Positions 28,236 to 38,062 of a DNA stretch of 64,000 bases are shown here, piece after piece. The position numbers and the translations under genes were made by a program. Position 1 is the first letter of the stretch. Each line of letters starts with the position of its first letter. This DNA is from an uncultured Eubacteriales bacterium (lineage in GTDB: Bacteria > Bacillota > Clostridia > Christensenellales > CAG-314): assembly GCA_900544545.1 (NCBI GenBank), contig UQVY01000001.1, forward strand, positions 124,001-188,000, written 5' to 3'. The notes under the pieces were generated by a model. That model saw only the letters and a program-made list of their open reading frames with translations. It ran no database searches and was not told where the DNA came from.

Positions 28236-28335
28236 TTGCGGATAAATAAAAGAGCGTGTTTTTTTGCTGAATTTTGCGGCTCGGGGGACGTTTCATAAAA
28301 TGAAACAAAAAGCGAGATAACTTTATTTGTATCGC

Positions 28336-28406
28336 TTGACAAATCGTCTGCCCGATGATATTATATTTAAAAATCAAATATACATCAATTGATTTATATT
28401 TCGATT
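28336..28406 (+). promoter_or_regulatory. Promoter with palindromic operator for the second MarR gene
   Basis: TTGACA (28336-28341), a 17-bp spacer and TATTAT (28359-28364), followed at once by a 36-bp near-palindrome centred on TCAATTGA (28371-28406). The placement just downstream of the -10 box fits MarR autorepression. A second small hairpin TATATCG/CGATATA (28429-28448) touches the AAAGGAG ribosome binding site. Confidence 0.7.
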
Positions 28407-28461
28407 TGAAGTTTAATTTCAATCGGCTTATATCGTGCAACCGATATAAAGGAGCAGAAAA

Positions 28462-29049
28462 ATGGCTTTCGACAGGTTCGACGCGTCCCGTTTCAACGAT
28501 AAGGACAGCGTCGACGCAATAGGTGAGTTGATGGATCTTATGGGGCTGTACGTCAGGACCAATTTCTACAACAATATCCACAACTACATAGACACCAAGA
28601 ATCTCGACGACGGAGGAATCAAAGGCGGATCCCGCATTCTTATGGATTATCTTTACAGATGCGATCATCCCGTTTCGGTTTCTCATCTTTCCAATCGTCT
28701 TATGGTCAACAACGTATCCCGTTTCATCAATAAGCTCGAAGAAAATGGGTTTATCGAGAGGAATTTCTGTAAGGCGGACAAGCGCGTGGTAGAGATTTCC
28801 ATAACCGAAAATGGCAGGAAAGCTATGTCCGGGTATTATGAGAGCTACAGCGCGGCTGCGAAGGAGTTTATGCAGGAGGTTTTCGACGCAGAGCAGCTCG
28901 AAGATATGAAGAACACGCTTCTCAAGCTTATCGGTATGCTCAGCGATATGCCTACGCGCATCGAGGAATCGGAGAAGATTCTTCTCGAGATGCGCAACAT
29001 TAAGGTTGACATAGACAACGAAGTAGATCTTACACGGATCGTTAAATAG
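28462..29049 (+). CDS. MarR-family transcriptional regulator
   Basis: A 195-residue protein with a winged-helix core (VSHLSNRLMVNNVSRFINKLEENGFIERNF followed by the CKADKRVVEISITENG wing) and a C-terminal dimerisation helix rich in Glu. AAAGGAG lies 7 nt before the ATG. Its promoter contains a 36-bp palindrome. The membrane-anchored S8-LRR protein follows 145 bases downstream in the same direction. It repeats the MarR-protease pairing seen at 21851-28163, although the two MarR proteins are only distantly alike. Confidence 0.87.
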   Translation: MAFDRFDASRFNDKDSVDAIGELMDLMGLYVRTNFYNNIHNYIDTKNLDDGGIKGGSRILMDYLYRCDHPVSVSHLSNRLMVNNVSRFINKLEENGFIERNFCKADKRVVEISITENGRKAMSGYYESYSAAAKEFMQEVFDAEQLEDMKNTLLKLIGMLSDMPTRIEESEKILLEMRNIKVDIDNEVDLTRIVK

Positions 29050-29080
29050 AGAAATCAAAAGCATAAAAAATTCGATTTTG

Positions 29081-29100
29081 CCGTCGGGTATACCCGACGG
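29081..29100. repeat. Perfect 20-bp palindrome between MarR and protease genes
   Basis: CCGTCGGGTATACCCGACGG is fully self-complementary and is followed after 17 bases by a T6 run. It could be an operator or a weak terminator that uncouples the protease from the MarR transcript. Confidence 0.5.
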
Positions 29101-29194
29101 TACGGTCAGACGTTACCTTTTTTACGGACGATTACTAACGGAAACTACTCGAGGGTTTTCGTGTAATATAAAAATCTATCTAAGGAGAAACATT

Positions 29195-32100
29195 ATGAAC
29201 AAAAAGCTGATCACGATCTTATTACTTACAGTGTTTGCACTTACGGCAGCAATGGGATTGAATATGCGTCAGGCAACAGCGGAAGACGTAGTTTACGGCG
29301 TCAAAAACGTTACCGGTATGACCGACATCGACGTATATCAATTCGCAGACAAGTATCTTAGTGGCATAGCTTCCGATGAGGTAATTTTTGACGCGGATAC
29401 GAAAGTAGACGTTATCATCGAGCTCGGATCCGAAAAGGAATCCCTGCTTGCGCTCAGCAGAAGAGCTTCGGCGGAAAGCATAGCGAAATATATCGCTTCT
29501 GCGGAAGGTGCAAAGAGCGCTGAAAGCCTTGCCGAGAAACAACTCGTTTTCAAACAGGCGGTAGAAAAACTCGGTATTGAAATCAGCTATAAGTATTCTT
29601 ACAGCACAATAGTGAACGGTCTTGCTGCAACGGTCCGTTTCGGCGATATCGAAAAGCTTATGGCTTTGAACTGCGTTTATGACGTAGCTCTTGCGGAATA
29701 TTACAACGTTCCCGACACCAAGAGCAGCTCGACTCAGATGAACATAGGCGCAGGAAGAGACGCTACGGGTTATACCGGCGCAGGAATGACTATAGCCGTT
29801 ATCGACACGGGCGTCGAATGGACTCACGAGGCATTTTCCGTTGAACCCGAGACTCAGAAGATGACCGTTGAATCCATTGCGGAAATTCTTCCGTCCACGG
29901 CTGCCTACAACGGATTTGCTCTTTGGGCTTTCGACGAAGAAACCACTAAGGATTACGCAGGCGGAGAGCTTACTGCGGAGGACGTTTATAAGAGCGGAAA
30001 AATTCCGTTCTACTTCGATTATACAGTAGCGTCCGCTGAGAATATCCCTTCTGAGGATCACGGAACTCACGTTGCCGGCATCGCGGCGGGCAATAACGGT
30101 AAAGATTTCACGGGAGCTGCTTACGACGCGCAGGTTCTTGCCTTCAACGTATTCGGAAGTCAGGGCGGAGCAAGCTCGATCGATATTCTTGCGGCTATCA
30201 ACGACGCCGTTCTTATGGGCGTTGACTCCATAAATATGTCTCTCGGAACGGCCTCCGGTTATAAATTCACGGGCTATCAGGATAAATACTACAAGATGGC
30301 AGAGGACGCAGGTATTCTCGTTACCGTTTCCTCCGGTAACAGCTATTGGGCAGGTTACTACGGCGTCAACGGCAATAACCCGAGAATCGACAATATGGAT
30401 TACGGCGTTGTAGGTACCCCGGGCGCTTACGACAATGTCTTTACAGTAGGCAGCTATAACGCTTACGAATACGACGAAGCCTGGTTCTATCTCGGCGACG
30501 AAAGAATCGATTATATCGACGCCTCCGAACACAAATTCAACGAAGATTTCATCAATCAGGAAAGCGAAAAAGCCGGCGAGCAGTTAGAAAGCGTAAACGG
30601 TGAACTTGCATTAGTGCCTCTTTTCAGAATGTCTCCTCCCAATATGATGGGGTGGATAGGAAGAGACTCGTTCGACGCGGTTGATCTCGAAGGCAAAATA
30701 GCCGTTCTCGAATTATCTCAGTCTAAGACCATAGTTCAGCCCATAGGTTCGCGTATAAATATTGCCGCTCAGAAGGGCGCAATCGGCATTATATTCATTC
30801 TTGACGGCGCAACGAGCTATACGCTCATAACCGACGGCGCAGAGCTTCCCGTTCCCGTGGCTATTCTTTCCAGAGATTATTATGCACAGGTTAAACAGGC
30901 TGCTATCGACAACAAACAGATTACCGTCAATAAAGCCGACAGAATCCATTATCCTCTTGCGGTATCGGATTTCTCCTCGAGGGGTGCGACTCAGGACCTT
31001 AAACTTAAACCCGATATCCTTGCAACAGGCTCTCCCATTTATTCCTCCGTACTCAAGAACCAATACGGTTATATGAGCGGTACGAGTATGGCTGCCCCCA
31101 ACATCACCGGTATTACGATGATCGTTAAGCAATATGTGAACGAAATGTTCCCCGGAATGACCGAGCTTCAGAAGCGCGCAACGATTCAGAGACTCATCAT
31201 GAGTACGGCGACGATTATTGCCGACGAAAACGGCGTTGCGGTAAGTCCGAGAACTCAGGGCGCAGGTCTTGCGAACGTTCTCAACGCCGTAACCGCAAAG
31301 GCTTACATTATGGTCGAAGGTCAGGACAAAACCAAACTCGAGCTGGGCGACGATCCTGAAAAACTCGGCGTATACACCCTTAACTTCAAAGTAGTCAACA
31401 TTTCCGGAGAAACGAAGACTTACGCAATCGATCCCGAAGTTATTACCGAAGCTTTCGAAGGCGAATATCTTACTCTTCACGGATACAGACTCAATCCTTC
31501 CGTTTCTTATAAGGCGACCGGTAACGGCGCGATTTCCGAAACGGGAACTCTCTTCGTAGAAGCGAACGGAAGCGTCAACGTAACGATAACCCTGACTCTT
31601 TCCGACGAAGACAGAGAATATCTCGATTTCTTCCCCAACGGTTGTTTCGTAGAAGGTTTCGTCAGACTCGTTTCCGACCTCGAAGACGGAATGGACCTCA
31701 ATATCCCGTTTATGGGTTATTACGGCGACTGGTATGAGCTGCCCCTTCTTGACAACACAATGTATGAAGGCGGAGAGGATATACTTTTATCCGGTACTCT
31801 TGAGGGCAGAAACGGCAGAACGCTGGGCAGAAATCCTTTCACGCTTGCTCCCGACTGCGAAGAGGCTCTTCCCGACGCCGACAAGATCGCTATCAGCACG
31901 ACAGGCAACGGTAATTCTTCGCTCTATGTTTATAGACTGGGCGCGCTCCGCAATCTCTATTCCATTCGTTATACCCTTAACGACTATGACACGGACGAAG
32001 CTTATATAGATTACACTTACCTTTATGTTCCCAAGGCATATTCCGGACAGACCAGATACGTAAACTGGATGGGCTATCCTATGAATCTCGATTGGGACAA

Positions 32101-35100
32101 TATAGGAGCCTTCGGTGACTTTGCAAGCGGCGAAAGATTTATCTTCAGAGCGGAAGCAACTCTTATCGACGACGAAGGCAACGAGCATAAGCAGAGTAAA
32201 GAATACATAGTTACCGTAGACAATAATTCTCCCGTTATTATCGAAGAAAGCGCGAAGCTCGTATACGAAAACGGCAGACTTTACTTCACGGCGGATTTCT
32301 ACGATAACGAATACCTTCTCTTCGCTTATATGAAAAATCCCAACACCAGCACGGGTGTATATCCGTTCCATTCAGGAAAGGGCGAAATCGCCAATTTCAA
32401 GGTTGATGTTACCGATTATTTCTCTCAGATCAAAAAAGACGGTAAAATCAAGGTAGACGTTGTCGACTACGCTTACAACACTTCCACTTACGAAATCACC
32501 CTTCCGATGCCCGAAACGACGGTGGGTCTCCCCAAAGAGCTTAATGTAACAAATACGGAGGAGGAGCTTACTCTTGCCGTCAATCAGTACAGAGAAATCG
32601 GATACGATATCGCTCCCTACGGACTCTACGATATAGTTTCCAAGGAATACTTTGTAGCCGACGAATCGATAATCCGTGCTCAGGAAGACGGTATTCTCGC
32701 TCTTATGACGGGTGAAACCGAAGTAACGCTTTCTATTAAGATCCGCGTTAACGACGAAAACGTTATGGTAACCCTTTCCGATACCTTCACCGTTAAGGTA
32801 ACGGAAGAAGTCGTAAATAAAGCAAATCCGAGTTACTTCTATATCACCTTCAGTGCGCCGTACGAAGACGTTGTCGTAGGTGAAAAATATAACAATATAG
32901 GCGGTTTCAGCGCATATCAGTACGATGAATTCGACTTCTTCGTCAATCCCGTTCCGTGGTATGCGGATAATAGCTTCACGACAGCTTTTACTTGGGTTAG
33001 TTCGGGTTCGGGTGTTTACGGCGTAGACGACGTAACACAAACCGTTAAAGTAACAGGAAACCACATTTACATTGCCGGCTACGGCTGCAGATTCGTTCTT
33101 TCCATAATAGGTAAAGGCGGCGTCAGCGAACCCGTAACCATAAATCTTAACAAGTCGTACAAAATCGTTGAAGGCGGAGAAGAATTCGTTCTTGAAAGAG
33201 GCGGTACGACGCTCAGCGGATACAACGGCGAGGGCGGCACGGTTATTATTCCCGAAGGCGTAACGGCTATCGGCGGTCAGGTATTCTACAACAGAACCGA
33301 AGTCAAGAAAGTCGTTCTTCCCGAAAGCCTTAAACAGATCAACGAATATGCGTTCGCAAATTCCGGTATAGAAGAAATCGTTATCAATTCGGCTCTCGAA
33401 TACATCGGCGACTATGCTTTCATAAAAGTTCCGATGAAGAGCTTCGTTCTTCCCGAAGGTTCTATGCTTTATAATATCGGCATGAACGCCTTCACTTACT
33501 CCTCGATCGAATTGCTCGATCTGAGCAACGCCGTTCCCACATACGGCGAAAACGGTCTCGTACTTGACTATTGGTCGTTTAGTTCCTGCGAAAACCTCAA
33601 AGAAGTTATCTTCCCGAAAAACGCTCCTTACGTAATAGGAGTAGAGGCATTCGAGGGCTGTTCTTCTCTTAAAGAAATCGATCTTACGGGAACCGCGGGT
33701 ATTTCTTATAATGCGTTCAGAAACTGCACCGGTCTTGAAAAAGCAATTCTTCCCGAAGGATTGGAAGTTGTTTCTCAGGGCTTGTTTAACGGCTGTTCTT
33801 CTCTTAAAGAGGTTGAAATTCCGTCGAGCGTCAAGTACATCTACAGCGATGCTTTCCGCGGAACCGGTATTACCGAACTTTATCTCGGAAAGAATATCGA
33901 AACGATTGGAGATAACGTGTTCAGAGACTGCGTTAACCTCAGAAAACTCGTATTCGAAGAAGGCTTCGACGGTCTTAAGGACGATCCCAAGACAAGCCAG
34001 ATATGTGAATACGCATTCGCTTACTGCACTTCTCTTACCGAAGTCGTTCTTCCGAACAGCGTAACTACGCTTCCTTATGCAACATTCCTCAGCTGCAACA
34101 ATCTTTCTGATATCGTTATCTCCGGAAATATAACCGCTATCGGCGAATACGCTCTTGCAAACACGGCTGTTTCATCAGTTGAAATTCCCGAAGGCGTAAC
34201 GAGTATCGGTCACTATGCATTCTCGGATTCTCTCCTTGAAAGCATAAATCTCGGCGATAACCTTTCGGTAATCGGCAACTACGCGTTCAGCGGAACCTAT
34301 CTCACCGAAATCCATATCCCCGAAAGCGTAACCTACATCGGCAACTATGCATTTCATAATGTAAAGCTCGTCATTTCCGAGCTGAGATTTGCAGACGGTT
34401 TCCTCTTCCTCGGCGCACACAGCTTTGACGCAGCCGAAATCGGAGACATTTACCTTCCCGCTTCTCTCGAAGCCATCGACTTCAGCGCGAATGCGGGCGC
34501 AAGGTATCACATCGACGAAAACTGCGATTTTATAAAGGTTATCGGCGACGGCTTATACGCAAACGGCGGAAACGTTCTTATGCACTATCAGGGCAATTCG
34601 GCTGCTGTAACCGTAGCCGACGGCACCGTTAAGATTTTCGCGGGCGCGTTCGCAGGCGTAAACAAGCTCAACAGTCTCGTTCTTCCCGCAAGTATAAGAA
34701 GAATCGGCGACGCAGCGTTCGCCTTTGAAATCAAGACGGTTCGTTTCCTCGGAGACGCCCCGATTCTTGAAAGCGAAGGAATCGAAGCAGAAACTTTCCT
34801 TGAAGGCACGACCATTCTCGTCAATGCCGACGCTAAGGGATTCGACAGCGATATCTGGAGCAAATACAACGTCATTTATATGACCGAAGGCTATCTTCTT
34901 AACGAAAAAATCGTGAAGGGACTTTCCGATGACGAAATTGTTGAACTTTACTCTCAGTATCTTGCTCTTTCCGGAGTAGAAAAGGCGAAAGTAACCAACG
35001 CAGCAGAACTTATTTCCGAATATATGAACGTTCAGAATAAGCGCAACGCAGAAGCTCTCGAAGAAGCTAAAAAAGCCGCCGAAGAGGCTGCAAAAGCAGC

Positions 35101-35347
35101 CGAAAAGGCACGCGAAGAGTACGAAAAAGCCCTTGAAGAAGCAAGAAAGCTTCAGGAACAGACTCAGAGCGAACTCGAAGAATCCAAGAAGAATAACGAA
35201 GACCTTCAGAAGAGACTCGACGAAATCACGAATCTTCCTTCCTGCGCAGGCAATGCGGAAATCACCGTCGTGAGCGTTATTTCCTTCGTTCTCCTTGCCG
35301 CGGCGGTGGTAATTCTCGCCCTTCGCAAGAGAAAAAGCTCCAAGTAA
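29195..35347 (+). CDS. Giant membrane-anchored surface protein: subtilisin (S8) protease with PA domain, LRRs and C-terminal coiled coil
   Basis: 2050 residues from the ATG at 29195, which has AAGGAG; the in-frame ATG at 29078 overlaps the palindrome and has no ribosome site. A Sec signal peptide (residues 1-30, no lipobox Cys) is followed by a propeptide. The S8 triad is Asp204 (VIDTGVEW), His289 (DHGTHVAG) and Ser631 (GTSMAAPNITG). A PA-type insert (DLEGKIAVLELSQ) lies between His and Ser. Fn3/Ig-like domains come next, then a Big-like segment, and BspA LRRs about 1335-1900. An Ala/Glu/Lys coiled coil leads into LPSCAG, one hydrophobic helix and the basic tail RKRKSSK. The motif is not a canonical LPXTG signal. 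Complete triad; surface protease with unknown target. Confidence 0.93.
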   Translation: MNKKLITILLLTVFALTAAMGLNMRQATAEDVVYGVKNVTGMTDIDVYQFADKYLSGIASDEVIFDADTKVDVIIELGSEKESLLALSRRASAESIAKYIASAEGAKSAESLAEKQLVFKQAVEKLGIEISYKYSYSTIVNGLAATVRFGDIEKLMALNCVYDVALAEYYNVPDTKSSSTQMNIGAGRDATGYTGAGMTIAVIDTGVEWTHEAFSVEPETQKMTVESIAEILPSTAAYNGFALWAFDEETTKDYAGGELTAEDVYKSGKIPFYFDYTVASAENIPSEDHGTHVAGIAAGNNGKDFTGAAYDAQVLAFNVFGSQGGASSIDILAAINDAVLMGVDSINMSLGTASGYKFTGYQDKYYKMAEDAGILVTVSSGNSYWAGYYGVNGNNPRIDNMDYGVVGTPGAYDNVFTVGSYNAYEYDEAWFYLGDERIDYIDASEHKFNEDFINQESEKAGEQLESVNGELALVPLFRMSPPNMMGWIGRDSFDAVDLEGKIAVLELSQSKTIVQPIGSRINIAAQKGAIGIIFILDGATSYTLITDGAELPVPVAILSRDYYAQVKQAAIDNKQITVNKADRIHYPLAVSDFSSRGATQDLKLKPDILATGSPIYSSVLKNQYGYMSGTSMAAPNITGITMIVKQYVNEMFPGMTELQKRATIQRLIMSTATIIADENGVAVSPRTQGAGLANVLNAVTAKAYIMVEGQDKTKLELGDDPEKLGVYTLNFKVVNISGETKTYAIDPEVITEAFEGEYLTLHGYRLNPSVSYKATGNGAISETGTLFVEANGSVNVTITLTLSDEDREYLDFFPNGCFVEGFVRLVSDLEDGMDLNIPFMGYYGDWYELPLLDNTMYEGGEDILLSGTLEGRNGRTLGRNPFTLAPDCEEALPDADKIAISTTGNGNSSLYVYRLGALRNLYSIRYTLNDYDTDEAYIDYTYLYVPKAYSGQTRYVNWMGYPMNLDWDNIGAFGDFASGERFIFRAEATLIDDEGNEHKQSKEYIVTVDNNSPVIIEESAKLVYENGRLYFTADFYDNEYLLFAYMKNPNTSTGVYPFHSGKGEIANFKVDVTDYFSQIKKDGKIKVDVVDYAYNTSTYEITLPMPETTVGLPKELNVTNTEEELTLAVNQYREIGYDIAPYGLYDIVSKEYFVADESIIRAQEDGILALMTGETEVTLSIKIRVNDENVMVTLSDTFTVKVTEEVVNKANPSYFYITFSAPYEDVVVGEKYNNIGGFSAYQYDEFDFFVNPVPWYADNSFTTAFTWVSSGSGVYGVDDVTQTVKVTGNHIYIAGYGCRFVLSIIGKGGVSEPVTINLNKSYKIVEGGEEFVLERGGTTLSGYNGEGGTVIIPEGVTAIGGQVFYNRTEVKKVVLPESLKQINEYAFANSGIEEIVINSALEYIGDYAFIKVPMKSFVLPEGSMLYNIGMNAFTYSSIELLDLSNAVPTYGENGLVLDYWSFSSCENLKEVIFPKNAPYVIGVEAFEGCSSLKEIDLTGTAGISYNAFRNCTGLEKAILPEGLEVVSQGLFNGCSSLKEVEIPSSVKYIYSDAFRGTGITELYLGKNIETIGDNVFRDCVNLRKLVFEEGFDGLKDDPKTSQICEYAFAYCTSLTEVVLPNSVTTLPYATFLSCNNLSDIVISGNITAIGEYALANTAVSSVEIPEGVTSIGHYAFSDSLLESINLGDNLSVIGNYAFSGTYLTEIHIPESVTYIGNYAFHNVKLVISELRFADGFLFLGAHSFDAAEIGDIYLPASLEAIDFSANAGARYHIDENCDFIKVIGDGLYANGGNVLMHYQGNSAAVTVADGTVKIFAGAFAGVNKLNSLVLPASIRRIGDAAFAFEIKTVRFLGDAPILESEGIEAETFLEGTTILVNADAKGFDSDIWSKYNVIYMTEGYLLNEKIVKGLSDDEIVELYSQYLALSGVEKAKVTNAAELISEYMNVQNKRNAEALEEAKKAAEEAAKAAEKAREEYEKALEEARKLQEQTQSELEESKKNNEDLQKRLDEITNLPSCAGNAEITVVSVISFVLLAAAVVILALRKRKSSK

Positions 35348-35432
35348 AACCCCAATCCGAGTCGTTAAAAATCGGATTTGACCGGGAATTGTCCTTCGCT
35401 AAAAAACGAAGCCGATAATTCCCGACCGACAA

Positions 35433-35467
35433 AGGCCGTCCGTAATTTTCCGGGCGGTCTTTTTCGT
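35433..35467 (+). terminator. Terminator after the anchored S8-LRR gene
   Basis: GGCCGTCCG...CGGGCGGTC stem (with wobble pairs) followed by TTTTTCG. An outer inverted repeat GGGAATTGTC/GATAATTCCC precedes it. Confidence 0.65.
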
Positions 35468-35488
35468 TGCCGATGAAAAAAGAAACAG

Positions 35489-35620
35489 TAAAGCTCCAAT
35501 CACAATAACGTTAATTTATAATCACAAACAATCTACGATAACATAAAATTACAACCACAAACAAATCATAATAACGCAAAGCTACAATCCCAAACAAATC
35601 ACAACAATATAAAAATTCCG
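35489..35620. repeat. Degenerate tandem repeat, G-poor on the + strand
   Basis: Three to four copies of a 31-34 bp unit with core CAATCACAAACAAATCA.AATAACG..AAA. The + strand is almost without G. The non-coding stretch 35348-36407 also holds a hairpin GAACCGCCCGGCTT/AAGTCGGGCGGCTC (35662-35697). I see no gene in it. Confidence 0.6.
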
Positions 35621-36407
35621 CGAAATTATGATAGTACAGTTACAAGTAAGCGACAAAAACGAGAAAAAACTATGGCAGAACCGCCCGGCTTAAAGAAAGT
35701 CGGGCGGCTCTGAATTTCAAGGAGGTGCGGAGAGACCGCATATATCTGTAAGTTAAAAAACCGAAAGCAACCGAAAACGCCGTAATCGACTCTTCGGGAA
35801 CGCAAAAAGGACCGCTCCGAACGCAAAAAAGTCGATTTTCTTTTCTCCCCGGAGAAGGGAGCAGACTTTCGGAGTTGCCGAGGAAGTCTGCCGTTTGATT
35901 AAATCAATGTTAACATTTTTTTTGTAAAAAGTCAACGAAATGACGATGCAATTCAACAAAAAATTGTAAAAAATAGTTTTACTATTTAAAGCGCTGCATT
36001 GTAAAGTTACAATTCGCTTTAATAAATTCATATTTGATTAAATCGCTTATTTTCTACGAAGCAATCGGTTTTGCCGAAAAACATTTAAAAAATCCGATAT
36101 TTCCGACTTATCCGCAACGTTCGGATTTGTTTTTAACCGTAAATCGTGTTTCTTTTTGTCTTTTTTTAATATTTAGTGAAGGTAAAAAACGAATATCGTA
36201 CTGCTACTAATAAAAATTAAAAAAATCTATAATTATCGCAGCGAAAAATCTTCCTCATTTTCCGCAATCTTAATCCGCCGGCGATATTTACAGTCATTTA
36301 AACTGCCTTTCCGAAATTCCCGTTTCATTTAATTGACAAAAATCTGTCCGTATATTATAATCGAAACGACAAAAAGTGCTTAAAGTGCTTTAAAGGAGGG
36401 AAACAAA

Positions 36408-37994
36408 ATGAAAACACAAAAAATACTGATTCTGGTTCTTGCGTTGGTTATGCTTTTTGCTCTCGCGGGATGTCCGTCGTCCGATCCCGTTCCGCCCGAT
36501 CTGCCTGCGCCTACCGAAGAAGAGCTTGCGGCAAATTTCGTTTCCGCGCAGATTGAAAAAATGCAGAGCGGTCTTACTTCTGCGACCGAATCCGTAAATC
36601 TCGGTCAGGAAGTAGGCAAGGCTTTCTCTTCGTCCAACTTCACGCTTAACCTCGAAAGCGTGTCGGGCCATTTCGACGAAAACAATAATGAAGTCATAGA
36701 CTCTCGCTTCAATATAACCGGAGCCGCTTTCGATAACGGTAAGGCTTGTATTCCTTTCAGTACGGTCAACGGTGACGGCGAAGATTCCGAAGAAGAGAGC
36801 GGAAAAGTCTATATCTGGGACAACGCCGAAGCTAAGAAATATTTCCTTGCAAGCGTCAATAACGCCGACGAAGCGCGGGTCGTATACGTGGATTATTCCG
36901 AAGGCGATTGGTTAAAAGACAACCTTCTCTATCTTTTTGCGAATAATCCCGGTTCGGGAGGGATTCCCGGTATCGGTTCGGTTGAGATCGATACTTCTAT
37001 GCTTTCTATGCTCAAGGAATTCTTTGAGAAGGACTTCCCGAAGCCGACGCGCGACGATTTCGTCGGAAACGGAGACGGAACTCTTACTCTCAAGAACGAC
37101 TATATAAAGAGAATCGCTCACGCCTTCGTGGATAAGGTTTACGAAGACGCTCTCAAGGAGCTTCCCGAAGAGTTCAAAGACGCTATGAAGCAGCAGATTG
37201 CCGCTCTTTACGAAGAAATCGACGAAAGCATCGATGCCCTTAATCTCGTCGTCAGCGTTAAGCTCGGCGAAGGCGAAAAGGCAGACGAAATCGAGGAACT
37301 CAGAATAACCGTCGAAAGCGCGATCGTATCCGACACGGAAACTCAGCCCGCTCAGCCCGAGCAGAAGCTTTCTCTCGAAATCGTTTTTAAGGAGAATTCC
37401 TTCTTCCTTAAAGTCGACGCGGGAAAGATCGTGTTTACCGTTACGTCCGAATTCACCGCCGACAAATTCTCTCTTGAAATCGGCGGCGACGTTTTGTCCG
37501 AGGCGGAAGACGGTACCGAAACCGCAGCCGGACTCGTTATCGTAAGGTTCAAGGCTGATTTCAAGGAATACACCGTAGGCGAAAGACAGGTGAGAATGCC
37601 CGTTTCCGCCGAAATGACCGTTTCCGTTCTGGGTGCGTTTATCGAAGAAGTGGCTCCCGAAGGAATCTCGGTATCTCTCGATTACAGTCTTACCGAAAGC
37701 GAAAACGGCTTTAATATCTATTCCTCGTTCAATTTCGACGCCGGCGAAAACAACAAATTCTCGATTGGCGGTGAAGTGAAATTCGATAAAAGCTGGAGAT
37801 TCCTTTCCGCCGAAATCTATGGAACCGTAGTAAGCCTCGCTTACGATAACGAAGCTACGCGCGTCGACGCTGCTTTGTTCAAAGTTTCCGTTTCCTACGG
37901 CGACGCGGTGGTAACTCTTCCCGATTCCGAAGTTCTTAAGGGCTGGGAGGACAGCGCGAAGGACGCGAAGGACATGTTCGAGGATATGCTTTGA
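36408..37994 (+). CDS. Hypothetical lipoprotein
   Basis: 528 residues; lipobox ALAGC (Cys22) after a classic signal peptide; AAAGGAGGG precedes the ATG. The mature part is acidic and begins with a Pro-rich linker (PSSDPVPPDLPAP). Long alternating hydrophobic patterns suggest beta-rich folds similar to LolA/LppX-like or DUF6612-type lipoproteins. Segments such as FSIGGEVKFDKSWRFLSAEI and SLDYSLTESENGFNIYSSF support a beta-barrel or half-barrel shape. A larger lipoprotein at 48290-50656 has a similar style, so the two may be distant paralogues. Function unknown; it ends at a bidirectional terminator shared with the DUF378 gene. Confidence 0.8.
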   Translation: MKTQKILILVLALVMLFALAGCPSSDPVPPDLPAPTEEELAANFVSAQIEKMQSGLTSATESVNLGQEVGKAFSSSNFTLNLESVSGHFDENNNEVIDSRFNITGAAFDNGKACIPFSTVNGDGEDSEEESGKVYIWDNAEAKKYFLASVNNADEARVVYVDYSEGDWLKDNLLYLFANNPGSGGIPGIGSVEIDTSMLSMLKEFFEKDFPKPTRDDFVGNGDGTLTLKNDYIKRIAHAFVDKVYEDALKELPEEFKDAMKQQIAALYEEIDESIDALNLVVSVKLGEGEKADEIEELRITVESAIVSDTETQPAQPEQKLSLEIVFKENSFFLKVDAGKIVFTVTSEFTADKFSLEIGGDVLSEAEDGTETAAGLVIVRFKADFKEYTVGERQVRMPVSAEMTVSVLGAFIEEVAPEGISVSLDYSLTESENGFNIYSSFNFDAGENNKFSIGGEVKFDKSWRFLSAEIYGTVVSLAYDNEATRVDAALFKVSVSYGDAVVTLPDSEVLKGWEDSAKDAKDMFEDML

Positions 37995-38032
37995 TTTATT
38001 TTCGGTTGATTTCCGGATATTGATTCTCACGG

Positions 38033-38061
38033 AAAAAGCACCTCTTTCGGGGTGCTTTTTT
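38033..38061. terminator. Bidirectional terminator
   Basis: A stem AAAAAGCACC/GGTGCTTTTT with an 8-nt loop between two convergent genes (stops at 37994 and 38063). Confidence 0.9.
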
Positions 38062-38062
38062 C

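Noticed and set aside
29222..30532. 436-codon antisense frame in the third S8-LRR gene
   Set aside because: Shadow of a clearly coding strand without features of its own.
35489..35620. Possible CRISPR array
   Set aside because: Repeats are degenerate and directly adjoining without spacers, and no cas genes are nearby.
35671..35712. Thirteen-codon frame (MAEPPGLKKVGRL)
   Set aside because: It is the arms of a hairpin read as codons; no ribosome binding site.
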